From the NCBI GenBank assembly GCA_013115135.1, contig JABANP010000075.1, forward strand, positions 104,907 through 168,906: a stretch of DNA of 64,000 bases, written 5' to 3'. A model generated the notes under the pieces. That model did not search any database. It had not been told where the DNA came from and saw only the letters and a list, made by a program, of their open reading frames with translations. A program made the position numbers and the translations under genes. Source of the stretch: Perkinsus olseni (Eukaryota; Perkinsozoa; Perkinsida; Perkinsidae). Of this stretch, positions 10,776 through 22,176 are shown piece after piece (the stretch's first letter is position 1; each line of letters opens with the position of its first letter).

Positions 10776-13606
10776 CAGAGAGACCACCGGTGAGAACGCT
10801 GCGGGGGAAGAGCAGGTCTAAGAAAAGCCGAGAGTGGTAACTTCGTCCTCCCACAAGTCCAAGCGAACACGGAACGTGAATTCACCACACGTCACCTGAC
10901 TACGCCACGATTAATTTACCCCCGCAGAGAGCCACACCAACTCGACTCTCGACGAACTCAACGAATCTTCGAACGAGTCAGAGCGTAGCCCTCGAATCCA
11001 AGCTCCCCAACCGCAGAGCAACGCTCTCTATTAACAGCCTTCCACCCATGCTGCTACTACCTGCATCAATGACTGATATTTCAAAAGCACATCTGGCGCA
11101 CAACTCGGTAGAGGTGGAGACCGCTGAGGGGCCTCCTTGGGCTCATATGACACTCTGCTGCCTACCACTTCGATGCCACGACCCTGAGGTTATCAAAAGG
11201 TCCTCGGTTCGATCCCTGCATACATCGAATTCCCACATTCTGGGTCCTGAGGACGGGCTCTGTGCTGTGGACTTATTTCGGAATCTCCAAGCAGCTGAAC
11301 CGATACCTGAGGGAAAACCAATGAAAAGATCTCCCACACAGTTCCGTCGACATACTCTATTCACTCTCAAACATTTTAAGATATACTCTAGGTAAGATTC
11401 TATAGAATACAGGGGATAATTCTCTTTATATAGATTAGGGTACTCTATCTGGATGATACTCTATCTAACTTCTCTCAAACCATCCAAAGTCTGATAGAAA
11501 TACTCGTGACATTCATGCACCGACACACAAACACGGAACCCCTCCATCTACGTGTAGTGATCTACGGAGCAACATCATGAAAATCCGAGTCTGAGGATAC
11601 CGCTGTGATGAGTCAATAATCTTCTATAGCGCGACAGATACTCTATGAGATGGTCCGCGCGGAAAACTTAAACAACCAAGTATTGAACCTGAGCATGCGC
11701 TGCACTCAAGAAAGTAGCACAGTTTTCGGCACTCGTATTCCATCGTCTTGTTCATGACGTGCTTTTCGTCAACAATACCAGCTTATCGACAGAGCTGTTG
11801 ACTAATCGTCCTGTAACGGGTGAAGCCCCGGCAGGTAAGCTACGCCGACCCAATGCCGCGAGCCCCCGTCGACATACGAATGCCCAGGATATGTAGTACC
11901 ACTTCCCTCTCCTCAGCTCCGCTCCGCTGCCCGGTAGCGTCATTCCCGCAATATCCATCGGGCGAATTGGCGGCAGTCGTCGCTGGAGTAGGACAGAAGC
12001 CTGGACTCTGAAAAAAAGAAACTGCAGAATGATACTCGAGGTCGACCATGCACTCTACGGAACAAAAGATTCTTTCTTCCATTCAATGCCAGCAACCAGC
12101 TGAATGGCATCTTACCGATAGCGCGCCGCCTCCCTTGTCAGTGAGGTTCATGGGAGTGCTCAACGGAGGTATCGAAAGCCTTTTTCGAACCTGGCAAATA
12201 TCTTAACACGCCCCGGAAGTTTCACTGGTCAACCTAAGATTCGCCAGATGCAGGACAAGCAAACTCACCTCGGCCGGACTTTCTCCGAGTGATACCAAAA
12301 CTGCTGCTAAATGAACTGATACAGGGTCCGGGTTGACAGGAGGAATTCAGCTTCATTTTGGCTGATGGCGACTAAAAAGATACCAATCCCCACACTGAAG
12401 TATTGCAAAAGACATTTCACTCAGGAAGACAGAACGTGTGGATAGTGGAGGTTCGGAATATCTTAGGTTGAAGCCTGCTCGATTCGGATATTCCAGATAC
12501 GCATGTGAAGTGGACTGCTTCCTGCATGCCATCAGGCAGACAAGGACGTCCAAACTCGAGGCCACAATCACCGAACGGGCATCCTATCGCTCAAGACACC
12601 TCCGCCCCACTACCGATACATCATTCCTCGCTTGCTGCCGACTCAGTGCTTCCATCAGCATCAACTTTGCTTCTTCCAATCGCTCCAACCGGCGTGTCGC
12701 ATCCTTCGTAACAGAAGCTGCTTGCGCCTGGATGTGTAGGCGTTAATTAGTACCACTCCTTGCCCAACTTACACAGGCGATTCCTTTGTGGATGAGCTCA
12801 TCTTCAGTCAACATCTCCAACGTATGTCTTCCCTTTGTCTTAGAATTCTGGGCGCTCTCTGGCGCGTTCACGTTTCTGGGCAAATGCCGCCTGAAAATTG
12901 ACAACAATTTTCTAAAACTCAAAATGACCAGGAAAAATTTCGACTGACTTTATGAGTAACCCCGAACGCAGTCTCATTACGCTGCGAGTGAGCATGGAAG
13001 CTCCTAGATTTTTAGTCGAATCAAAAATTTCCGTCATCATTCATGCATTGGCCCGACTATTACATGGAAAAAGCTGCTGCTGCTGTTGTTGTTGTTGCTG
13101 CTGTTGGGTTCCTCTTCTTGTTCTTGTCATTCCCAAGAGGCTCATCAAGTGCATCATGACGGGACGTAGTGCAGCCCATCAGAGGGCCATGAAAATGCAA
13201 CTGGGAGGGAACAGTACTTTATTACTAAACCTGCTATGATGTCGATAAGGAGGAGCGTAGCAGAGTTGGTAGATGGATGGTATTATGAGACAATAAATGC
13301 AAATTTGAAGTTAGTAGAGGTTGATCAGGAACCCTTGAGAATCCACCCTCCCTGCATGCTGGCAGCGGTTGCGTGACGCGATGGTAGAGGGCGCTATCCC
13401 GCTGTTCACTCAACAACCCTGAAGCCCGTCAACAGTAACAAAGGTAACTCACCTAACCCAGTGGAAGGCGGAGAAGGGCGAAGCATGAGTGGACAATGGA
13501 CCATTCAACAAATCGGAATCGACCGATGAGGAAATAGAACCGCCGACCTCCAGAAGGAGAGCACGACGCTCCTCTTCTACAACACTCGAACGCTGAAAAG
13601 TTACCG
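10776..13606. other. Region with weak, unplaced exons only
   Basis: A T-arm-like fragment (CGGTTCGATCCC) lies at about 11206-11220. On the minus strand, stretches near 11.8-12.1 kb and 12.4-12.7 kb encode Cys-containing sequence (GFCPTPATT...; CPFGDCGLEFGRPC), which may be exons of a secreted Cys-rich protein, but no start, stop or splice chain could be fixed. A CTG/TTG microsatellite is listed separately. Confidence 0.3.
13072..13107 (+). repeat. CTG/TTG trinucleotide repeat
   Basis: An uninterrupted run of CTG then TTG then CTG triplets. It is inside a spurious ORF; no evidence that it is translated. Confidence 0.85.
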
Positions 13607-13870
13607 CTAACTGTCTTCCCTGAAAGACGCTCCTATGGTGTCGAATATCTCCTGAGCAGAGAATGTAGCGATCCTTCCATCACGATTCCAGTGAGGCTTA
13701 ATACTGTTCTCAATGAGCCAAACTCCATAGCAAAAGCCGGTGGCAGGCCGTACAGGGTCGATAGCCTGCCGCGTCACGACCAGTGACACTCGATCTGTCG
13801 GAAGGCGTTGAACGCATGTACAAGTGACATTTTTAAACACGCGCACGCCATTTTGATCGATATTCCTCAA
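13607..13870 (-). CDS. Possible exon or small gene, 87 codons
   Basis: The minus-strand ORF reads NVTCTCVQRL, then GFCYGVWLIENSIKPHWNRDGR and a stop after a helix-like end. Codon use looks better than background and three Cys are present. There is no signal peptide, so upstream exons are likely if it is real. Family unknown. Confidence 0.3.
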   Translation of the reverse strand: MRNIDQNGVRVFKNVTCTCVQRLPTDRVSLVVTRQAIDPVRPATGFCYGVWLIENSIKPHWNRDGRIATFSAQEIFDTIGASFREDS

Positions 13871-16071
13871 CCCGGTGCTGCCGATCGTCGGGTTACGTTC
13901 CTTCCCTTCGAGGTCCCTGCGGAGACCAAGATGGTGGAGATAGAGATAGTTTCTTCAATTCATCGTGGACTGTGCTACAGATTGTGTGCGCTTTCCCACC
14001 ATTCGAAAATTTCCGTGATAAATTGTCGGTATGGGAATTCTAAAATTCCGTTGTTACTCTCTCCTGATGTGAACCCTTTTTCCTGGTCTACCTCACTGCG
14101 CTCACGAGAGAGTAATAAGCTTGGCGCTTGGAATGCCAGGCAACAGACTTTGATTTGAATTGAATTGAGGAATTATTTTTTCGTTTAGTTTTTGCTAGTA
14201 GTGTAAATTTTATTGCAGATGGTATAATGGTGATCCTGAGCTACTTGATGTGATGTCGTTGGTGAAATTATTTTACTATCAACATCACAACAAAAATTGG
14301 TAGATGTCGCTCAAATTTCACTTGGAAGTCGCATGGTCTATTATGTCAGATGTCATTTCCTTTCAGTCAAGAGAATTCCTTCCAATAATTCGTGAAAAAA
14401 TATTTTCCTGAAAATTCGATTATACCATTACACGAAAAATTCATTAATTCTTAAAAAATTATTACACCAAAATTTCATATCGAATTTTAGATTTCCTTTT
14501 TTGGCGCGGCCAAACTGAATAGTAATTGCCTCAGTGTAATGGTGCAAGAACGATGAGATACTGCAGTAGTGCGAAGAATGTAATTTTGTGATCAGCCTCC
14601 TAGTTTTTTTCTTTCCTCGTCCCATGGGTGCCTCCCAGTCGTCTTGCTTCTCCCTTTGCCAAGGAAGCACTCCTCGCTGAGCGACGCCGCGTCGACCCGA
14701 TGTGACAGCAGTTTGGATGATTACTCGACAACTATCTTGTCCAGTGAAGATGAGTATCTTCGGAGCCCGCTTGAGGAGGTCGGAATTGTGCGAGAGAATC
14801 GCTGGTCGTGTGACGGTGGATGATGAGCAATGTAGTGTTTATGGGCGGGGGCGCTCGAAAATGATTCCATTTCCGAACTCGAGCACCCCATCTTTCGCTT
14901 TTGGATCCCTCGCCGTCCGTAAAAATTCCTTTTCTAGAGTACTAATTTTTGGAGCGGAATTTTTCTTCTGGTTCATATGGAATTTCCATTTTTATATTTT
15001 TCAGGAATTCTGTCCTGAAGGAGTAAATTTGGTAATGATGCTAATGAGCTTGAGGATTCAACCGTGGCTGTTCTTAATAGCGGCTCCGTTGGCGTTTTAC
15101 GCATTCACCCGGAAAGCACCAACTTCACAATTTTCGTGTAGTGGAGTTTTACCCACGATATGAATAACAACTGGTAAAAAATCGTTTCCCTTTCCACATC
15201 GCGAAGTCCACATTTTACTGGTGAAAACCGCATAAAAACGTTTTTTTGCTCACGATGTTGAACGCGAAGTAAATTTTACACAAAAAACGAAAAAAAAACT
15301 GTAAAAAGTTAATTTAGCATAACATGCAATTCCCCTTCTTCACGTTTTCATTCCTCGTGTTTTTGCATGCTCATGGTTTCCGCGGTTGGACGAAACTTCC
15401 TTATCGAGAATGCTCGTTTCTGCTCGTTGCGCTCTGCTGGTCAACTGACGCTATATTCTTTTCACCGCGCCACGAAATTGGAGCCCTCATTGCAGGTTCG
15501 TGTTCACAGGCTAAGCGCATGGCTGGCTTAAAATTGAAGTGTTGGTAAGGAGGCCAATCACTGCCCCAATCACTGCGTCATCGGTGCTCCTTTCTCGCTG
15601 TGATTTCGCGAAAATTGGGTATCGCTTTTCAGCCGTCTGCTGTACGGTTGAGCTTATATTATACTCATAGTGTGCATCGTCATCTTCACTACGACTGATA
15701 TTATATCGTTATCGATCATCTGGGCGCGCGCTAAAGTATTTGCGTAAGCATATTTGTTCGCCGTAGTAGACGGATCGTTTTCCTCTTGGTATTTAGTTTC
15801 ACTCACTATCGTTAACTTCGACATCGGCATTATAATAAAATCAGTAATAGGATTATCGATTATCTGGGCGCGCGCTACTGTTGTTGGCGGCGTTGCCATC
15901 TTTCTTCTAGTCGTCAATAGGAAATTAGTATTTGCCAATTTAGGAGGCGTCTCCTTTCGCTGTATCACTGCTTCTTTCAAGTCGCTGAGTCGGCAATATG
16001 TGAGTTTGGTTCCGTTGAGGAAATGCAAGAGAGGGCAAGATTGCAAGATCAGGCCTCTTTTTCATTCGATA
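13871..16071. other. AT-rich region without a supported gene
   Basis: From about 14.15 to 15.35 kb the sequence is AT-rich with A and T runs and only accidental ORFs. At 15.65-15.9 kb a GGGCGCGCGCTA segment occurs twice (about 15720 and 15867) within a longer imperfect direct repeat. A reversed copy of the intron unit TTGAGGAAATGCAAGA lies at 16012-16055, just before the tetraspanin-like start. Confidence 0.45.
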
Positions 16072-17430
16072 ATGACCGTGTTTGCTGAAGCTGCGAGGAT
16101 ATACCTTCTGACGTTCAACATCTGCCTGATCACCGTGGCCGTCTACCTTGCTTTGTCCTTCACAATCACTGCCGCTGCGCACCCAGTGGACTTCACGACG
16201 AGATTCTTATCGTTTGGTATAACGACCAGTATTACGCTGATCGTTTTCGCCATTTTTGGCTGCATTATCGGGGCTTCGGATAAGTCACGCGCCGCGATAT
16301 TGGTGGCTTACAGTGTCTTCGCGACGCTGCTTTTCACGGTGTTTTTGGTGGTGGCCAGTTGGACCTCTTACCACTTGCCAGAACTGCGCCGGTCTGCGGA
16401 GGGAGACTCTCAAGTAACACCGACGTTCGAGCGAGTTCGGGGCGATTTTTATGGTCTATATGACGACGGTGGCTGCATTGGCGGCGGCAGACCGATTGGA
16501 GTCTCGAAGTTCACGGATGTTGTTTGCAAGGATTTGATAACGCAAGATACGATGAATGATATTCTGAATGCCACGCGGAGCAGCACGATGGAGGAATGGA
16601 AAGCATGTGTGGTTAAGAGTGGGAGAAGCGCGGCTGCCGAGGTAGTAGGGGTGTGGCGTGACGTGGAATAAGCCTGAAAAATCGAGAAAAAATCAGATTG
16701 AAACTGTCCTTAATAACGAGCGATACATGACTTGAATTATATCGAGAAAAAAATGGAAGATACAAAATTGATGCCACTATGCCACATGCAAAAATGAGGC
16801 CACTATGCCACGTGGTGGTGCGAGAACAATGCAGTGAAGTATGACTCATGAAGTACTTTAAAAATTATCGAGCTCGGCAAAGTTGCTGCTGCCGTGGCGT
16901 ACTGGCCACTTCACATGTTGAATTCTCCTCGTTGCCGACTGTATGTGAAGAAAAGAGCTCCTCCGTTTCCCGTGATCCGCATTTTCTCTGTTCTCTGATT
17001 TTTCGAGGAGAGTTTGAATACGATCATCGTACGGAACTACGTTTCGGATTTTATGATTTATCTTCATTTTTTGCCTCCAATGATCACCAATGCGAATGGT
17101 GGTCTTCTCGACAGGAAAACTCAAAAATCTGTTGTCATCATATTGCGTAAGATTTTGCTCCTTCTCCCCGTTATTGTCACCAATGGCGATTCACCATAGT
17201 AAAATCTTCTTCTCGTTGTTATCCTCCGAGTAAAATTCTCTCTCCTCCTTTTACCTCAGGGAGGCCTCTGGTGCCGTGTATACCCGATAGTGATGGCTGA
17301 AGTGCACCATTCAACAGTACGCCTTACTGTGGCGTGCTGGCTGATAACAATACTGGCCGCTGGAGCGATACTCGCTGTCATCCCATATCATGCAGCCAAC
17401 AAGTATAGAGTGGTAGTAGAGGGGCGAGGA
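16072..17430 (+). CDS. Tetraspanin-like four-helix membrane protein
   Basis: Exon 16072-16641 encodes three membrane helices (IYLLTFNICLITVAVYLALS; FGITTSITLIVFAIFGCIIG; ILVAYSVFATLLFTVFLVVA), then a long extracellular loop with GGCIGGG and two further Cys, as in tetraspanins. A later exon near 17291-17430 supplies a fourth helix (LTVACWLITILAAGAILAVI) and a short tail. The joint between the exons was not resolved: the obvious donor at 16642 does not match the phase of the acceptor before 17291. The canonical CCG motif is not evident. Likely plasma-membrane organiser; the family is a topology-based call. The intron holds inverted-repeat element copy B. I chose the Met at 16072 because upstream sequence matches a repeat. 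Confidence 0.55.
16795..16911. mobile_element. MITE-like inverted-repeat element, copy B
   Basis: Left end TGAGGCCACTATGCCACG at 16795 pairs with right end CGTGGCGTACTGGCC at 16893-16907 (13 of 15 match). A partial second left end lies at 16771-16785. It is located in the intron of the tetraspanin-like gene. Its length is about 117 bp, the same as copy C. Confidence 0.65.
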
Positions 17431-17514
17431 GTATTGGGTTCGGCTTCTGTGGTAAACACGACTGTGCATCGCCGCGCTAGTGGGTTGGGAATTGCTCGTA
17501 ACAGTCAGCAATAA

Positions 17515-18128
17515 TGATAATATTTCTGATCTATGGGGATAAATATTTATAAATGCGGTATTATTACATGTAGGTATTATTATAGTATCCTATAGAATAT
17601 AGCAATTCTTAGAAATGTATTAGGATATCAGGAAAATAACTATTAGGAGAGGAATCAGTTAGATTAGAATTCCAAGGGTTCCTATAAGCACCTGATAAAT
17701 GAATTTATGTATATTATGATATGATTTCTCGACATGATAATTATGTTATTTCATTATTATGAATAATTGTAATAAGTTATTATATTTTATGTCAAAAATT
17801 ATTATTGGTAATTTTGTTGCGAAAAGTTGCATTACATTGTGGACCTGAGGCTTGAGCTCGTTCCTTGGAAGCAAGATATCGTTCCTGCAAAATTTTGCTG
17901 CATCGCACCGCCTTTTTATCAAGTCATGTTCTCGCAGGATTTTCGAGAGTCCTTGATCAAAGATGACGGTTGATTGACTGGTCATCCACCAGCATTATCG
18001 TAGCTACGTTCATGTTCATGTTTACCCTTCTTGTCAAGAAGTTCTTGATGATGGTGGTATGCTGCGGTTGCCCTTGGGTTAGAGTTGGCCAATTCAGTTG
18101 GTGCACTGCTGTCAGTTATCGTTGAACC
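17515..18128. other. AT-rich intergenic spacer
   Basis: Rich in ATTATTA and TATAG runs, with no ORF of note. Presumably 3' sequence of the tetraspanin-like gene and promoter of the next gene. Confidence 0.5.
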
Positions 18129-20213
18129 ATGTCGTTTGAAACTTTCTCTCCCGATCTTGGGAGCGTCCTAGCCCTGTACTTCGCACCTACCCGCAGTAAG
18201 ACCAAGGAATTGGTCCACTTTATCGTGGACCAGGCGGTGGAGTTTGTGGCTAGAGGTAATGATTTATTACTATATGTTAATATTGACCGTATTTTACTGT
18301 GTATATACCGTATTTTCACTATATCGTATTCATTTATTATTACTAATGAATGGCAGCAGCGAGGCAATATATTCAGGATTCTGTGGTTGGCAAAGTATTG
18401 GAAATCGCTGGGGTTTCCAATCCTGTGGATCCGAATCAATCGATGTAGATTTCGATCTAGTGTCTGTACAGAGTGTTCGCAGTAGATCTCCGCCGCTTGA
18501 AGGATGTTGTACTCAGTGAAAGAATTCGTCGTTTTTACTGTCGTTGATTTATGTTTTCAGGTAGCGAGCCATCGCTGAGCTCGGTCATGGCTCTGCTCGA
18601 AGAAGATGATTCCCTTGGAGACTTCTTCTTCAAGCGCATCGTTCCCCAGAAGGTGAGTTACACATCTGCGACGATTAGAATGATTGCAATATGTCTTCAG
18701 AATGGTGACCTTCGTTGCCCCTGTCGATGGTGCAGCAAGAAGGAGGATGGCGATCACTACGAGGAGGTCATCGGCTTGCGCACGGTGACGTCAAACAAGA
18801 AACTCTATCGCTTTGGTGACTCCTACCAATGCTTCCCAAGGTGAGTTTGCGATAGTGTGATGCAACACTGTATCTAAATGGGCCGATTGGCGCAAAATAA
18901 TAGCTCGTACTAGGAATAGGACAGTCGTGTAAGGGCATGGGAGCAGCGATCATTTTCAATCACAGATCATCTCACTTATTAGATCTCGCTCGCCCTTAAA
19001 CACAAAACCGAATCGGTGATGATTCCCCCACTTTTGGACCAAACCACTTTTGGACCAAAGAAAATAGCGCCCTTTCTTAAAAGCTCTCCTTTGGGAAGCG
19101 CTTCGCTCCGCGAACCACTTCTCGACCAAACCAGGACCAAAACTTGGATTAAAGAAACTTGGTCCAATTGCAGTGCAATTATTGCACCGAAAAAGATGAC
19201 TTGTAAACTTGATTGTCTTGAAAACTTTAAATGCTCAGTAGCAATCGCGATGATACAATCAGTAATTACTACTGTGAGGCGGCCTCACGGTAGGCCTCCT
19301 TGGCGGTCAACCTTGGGGGGAATTTCGCTTCTTTGGTTTCATTCGGTAGAAGTTTCCAGATTTATTTCCCAATAATGTCTTATAACCTTCAGCAGTTGCC
19401 GTCTCAACTGATGAGGCACATGTTGGTACTCATGCTGGTGTCGCTCAGTCGCCCACGTCACCACTTTTCACCCTACGATCTCCAATTGGGCATACAGGTT
19501 CTATATTCGACGGGCCTTGGCGTATGGTCCCCGTCATAGTGATAGCGTCGGTGCCCTTGTCGTTCCGGGCTCCCAGCGCTTGATCGTTTATGCGATGTTG
19601 CCGAATGATTCTTATCCGAAGGCGGGCGGAGGTTATCGTCCTTTCGTGTTGTTGCGGAACAGCAGGTGTCCTTTTAATTCTACCCTTGATGAAGCTCGGT
19701 TGCAGCGGGAAGAGGCTCTGTGGGTTGATCCCAAGGGTGCCAATGATCTTCCGCATCGCAGCTCCCATCCTCCTCGTCCGTGGTACCCTCCGCTTATGAT
19801 AGCGGTAAAAACGACCGCATTAATAAATGTCACATTTACGTCCACAGTGGATGACCACGACCACGAGGCAACTTCTAGGCAGAGATTGGGAGGCCATACA
19901 TCTCCCGGTGCAACAACAGGCATCTCAAAGCAACCTCTGCGCTCTACACTGCCTCGCTAGACGGACCGAGATCGTGTATGGAGGCGAGCACCCCGAGATG
20001 ACCATTTTCGACGAGGCCTTGATGAGGGCACACGTGGAATCTTGCTTTGAGCTCGGCTGTGTCTTCCGATATCTTGCAATTTTTCCTACTCCATCTTCCA
20101 TGAGATTCGCAGGAAAGAAGGCTTTTCGTTACATGAAAACCCGAAATGATGAGTGGGTAATCCATCGTGACAGCCCGAGTTGCGGCGGCGAGTTTTATTC
20201 ACGTTGTTTCTGA
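18129..20213 (+). CDS. Hypothetical protein, five exons, 343 aa
   Basis: Exons 18129-18255, 18561-18652, 18701-18840, 19498-19804, 19848-20213 join in phase from ATG to TGA. Visible: a helical N-terminus (RSKTKELVHFIVDQAVEFV), a Cys cluster DLRCPCRWCSKK that could bind a metal, GALVVPGSQRLIVYAMLPND, a Pro/His-rich linker, and NLCALHCLARR followed by MTIFDEALMRAHVESC. NLCALHCL faintly recalls Cys peptidases but no His/Asp partner could be assigned. Family not recognised. Intron 3 (657 nt) carries the TTTGGACCAAA repeats; intron 4 is only 43 nt. Confidence 0.65.
19028..19059. repeat. Tandem 16-mer CCACTTTTGGACCAAA with a distant inverted copy
   Basis: Two perfect head-to-tail copies at 19028-19043 and 19044-19059 in an intron. 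A perfect reverse-complement copy lies at 20462-20477, downstream of the same gene. The core TTTGGACCAAA is nearly palindromic. Confidence 0.8.
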
Positions 20214-20630
20214 CATGTTTCTGAGTCGATAGTTTGATGCAAAGTGCAGTAGTTATTTTGGTTCGTGTAGCGGCTACACTGTAGCATGTGCGATTAACAG
20301 GGGCTGAGGGCGGCCCTGAATGTATGCGTAAGATGTAATGACAATATGAAAAAATTTTTCAGAAAAATTAACCCATTAATCGACACAATCGTCGGTGAAA
20401 CCGCCAAATAGTCGTGAAAAATTTTGGTCAGGAAGAGTGACGTTTTTACTCGGCGACGGTTTTTGGTCCAAAAGTGGAGGTACCTCGGTGATATCAACAA
20501 CGGTTTCGCGCACGGCTGCGGTGGTTGATTTCTCTCTTTCTAGGTATTTTCCCCGGTGGTATCTTTTCTGGGGAGATGCCATCAGTGGAGGCTTTCTGCC
20601 ATCCGTCGTTGCCCCAGTGATAAGGAGATT
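20214..20630. other. Spacer with inverted repeat copy
   Basis: No gene is supported. It contains the reverse copy of the 16-mer CCACTTTTGGACCAAA at 20462-20477. Confidence 0.45.
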
Positions 20631-20691
20631 GTTCTTGTGGGTATTCGTGTAACCCCGGAGGCTCCGGTGTCACACGAATACCCACAAGAAC
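20631..20691. repeat. Perfect 20-bp inverted repeat (long hairpin)
   Basis: Arms GTTCTTGTGGGTATTCGTGT (20631-20650) and its exact reverse complement (20672-20691) flank a 21-nt loop that holds CCGGAGGCTCCGG. The RNA would form a stable, perfectly paired hairpin on either strand. Not a bacterial-type terminator: there is no T run and the host is eukaryotic. Confidence 0.9.
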
Positions 20692-20772
20692 GTCAGTAGA
20701 CAGCTCCGGGCTGGAGCATTGACTTCGTCTTATTACTTACCACTACGCAATTTTGCCCTGCCGAGATAGGCG

Positions 20773-20813
20773 AGATCGTCGGCCCGGAACCGGATGCTTC
20801 GAGCCGACGATCT
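20773..20813. repeat. 11-bp perfect inverted repeat
   Basis: AGATCGTCGGC (20773-20783) and GCCGACGATCT (20803-20813) flank a 19-nt loop containing CCGGAACCGG. Confidence 0.8.
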
Positions 20814-20909
20814 TGCTGATCTTTGGCCTTCCCCATGGCGATGATGTGTTCTTACGTACTCACAGCTCACCAGCTGTTGTGATTGTGTAACCACGGGCTG
20901 GATACCCCT

Positions 20910-20954
20910 CTGGAGGCCATTCTGGCACGTACTGGAATGGCCTCCAGCTGGAGG
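20910..20954. repeat. 13-bp inverted repeat plus overlapping palindrome at a start codon
   Basis: CTGGAGGCCATTC (20910-20922) pairs with GAATGGCCTCCAG (20935-20947). The right arm also forms the perfect palindrome CCTCCAGCTGGAGG (20941-20954). The ATG of the small secreted protein (20937) lies in the right arm, so the hairpin would cover the start codon in mRNA. Confidence 0.85.
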
Positions 20955-21161
20955 TTGCTGCTGTTGGTTACTATATTTATTAATACTATGGTGATGGATA
21001 TGGTGGTTGATTCATGTGATTCCAATCGTCCCGTATTTGACTTTTCTGTTTTGGAGAGGCTTTTGTTGACGGAGTTGCTTAGAGAACTGTTAGTGAAAGT
21101 TCGTAGGTTCGTACCATCAACATGGAGAACCACAAGGAAAAGTTTCGCCTACTTTTTGTGA
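20937..21161 (+). CDS. Small secreted or signal-anchored protein, 74 aa
   Basis: A single-exon ORF with a clear signal sequence (MASSWRLLLLVTIFINTMVM) followed by VVDSCDSNRPVFDF and an amphipathic Leu-rich segment (LERLLLTELLRELLVKV). An upstream in-frame Met at 20883 would place the signal internally, so the Met at 20937 is preferred. No family recognised. The start codon lies inside an inverted repeat. Confidence 0.5.
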   Translation: MASSWRLLLLVTIFINTMVMDMVVDSCDSNRPVFDFSVLERLLLTELLRELLVKVRRFVPSTWRTTRKSFAYFL

Positions 21162-22176
21162 GAATCTCTCCCGTCTGTAATGTCGACGTAGATAAGCGCA
21201 TTTTACACAGTAGATAGCTCTAGCGGGTTCATAACGTGGAGATTGTTCGGGTCACCCCGCGCGTACGTCGTGCCTCATTCATTTCTCGGCCGTTGCGTCC
21301 ATTTTGTTCTCTCCAAGCGTGCTGCTCGTTTGGGGTTGAGCACGCGTCGGGTTCCTTGGTGGCTTCTGTCAGAAGTCACCCGCCCGGCATACCACTAAGT
21401 CACGCGCACGCGTGCGCTGACGGGCTACAGTTTCGCAGCTTGTTCTGGTAGAAGCTACTCGGCCGCACCCGAACTGGCGCGGCTGAGCAAACTGATAATG
21501 ATCGATGGAAACTCGAGAAAAGCAGTGGACTTTTTCGGTTGGATGAAGCGATGATGTTTTATGAGATTTTTTGACGGTGCTTCAAGCATGTGATTTCGGA
21601 GTGGAGTGGTAAGCTGAGAATGTGATATTCGTATCCGTGCACGCACGCGCAAGATTCTTACTGTGTCCTCTCCGATGGTACTTCACTTCTGTCGGCCTGT
21701 GCGAATCTTGGAGTGTGTTGGCGTCCAGTATGATGTTCATTCATGCACCCTCATCCACTACTCGGCTGCTCTTTTCATCATCAGAGTAGCATCTCCGGGT
21801 AGCCCGCAGTTCTTGCTGTTCCTGACAGCTACGTTGAGCTGTTGCCTGCCTGAATTCTCCTTTCCTGCGCTGAGTCTACCCAGACGTCACTAATGGCGGG
21901 AGACACCTGGTCGTCATTTTATTTTTCCCCTATCTCATTTTTATTTCGCCAGCTCCATGCGTTCGAATCTTCCTGTTAAACATATTCATGACGATCTGAA
22001 TCACTCTGCGCTACTCAGAATTGCTGATGTTGCGCCTCGAGGAATACCCTATCTGTTTGTGTGAGTTTAAAGTCCAACGCCGACAGTACGGCTCAGTCAG
22101 ACTACCACCGATGATACCGTATGTTCAATTAACTTCTGCAGCCCTCTTTTTCTTCTTTCCAGTCTCATTCCGCTGC
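21162..22176. other. Spacer upstream of DXS
   Basis: No gene is supported. GCGCACGCGTGCGC, a palindrome, lies at about 21403-21416. A copy of the GTGAGTTT repeat (22059-22117) precedes the DXS start by about 60 bp and may lie in its 5' UTR or a 5' UTR intron. Confidence 0.4.
22059..22117 (+). repeat. Dispersed 60-bp repeat beginning GTGAGTTT, copy 2
   Basis: Matches 6847-6906 over most of its length (shared CAACGCCGA / TCAGACTA / CACCGATG blocks) and begins with a donor-like GTGAGT. Confidence 0.5.

Noticed and set aside
12952..13239. 95-codon ORF containing a poly-Cys run
   Set aside because: The Cys run is only a translation of the CTG/TTG microsatellite in one frame.
14702..15163. 153-codon ORF in the AT-rich region
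   Set aside because: No signal, domain or codon bias; it lies in sequence with A/T runs and is probably accidental.
15754..16071. Upstream extension of the tetraspanin-like ORF by about 106 codons
   Set aside because: The extension runs through a repeat and a direct duplication with GGGCGCGCGCTA; the Met at 16072 gives a normal membrane-protein start.
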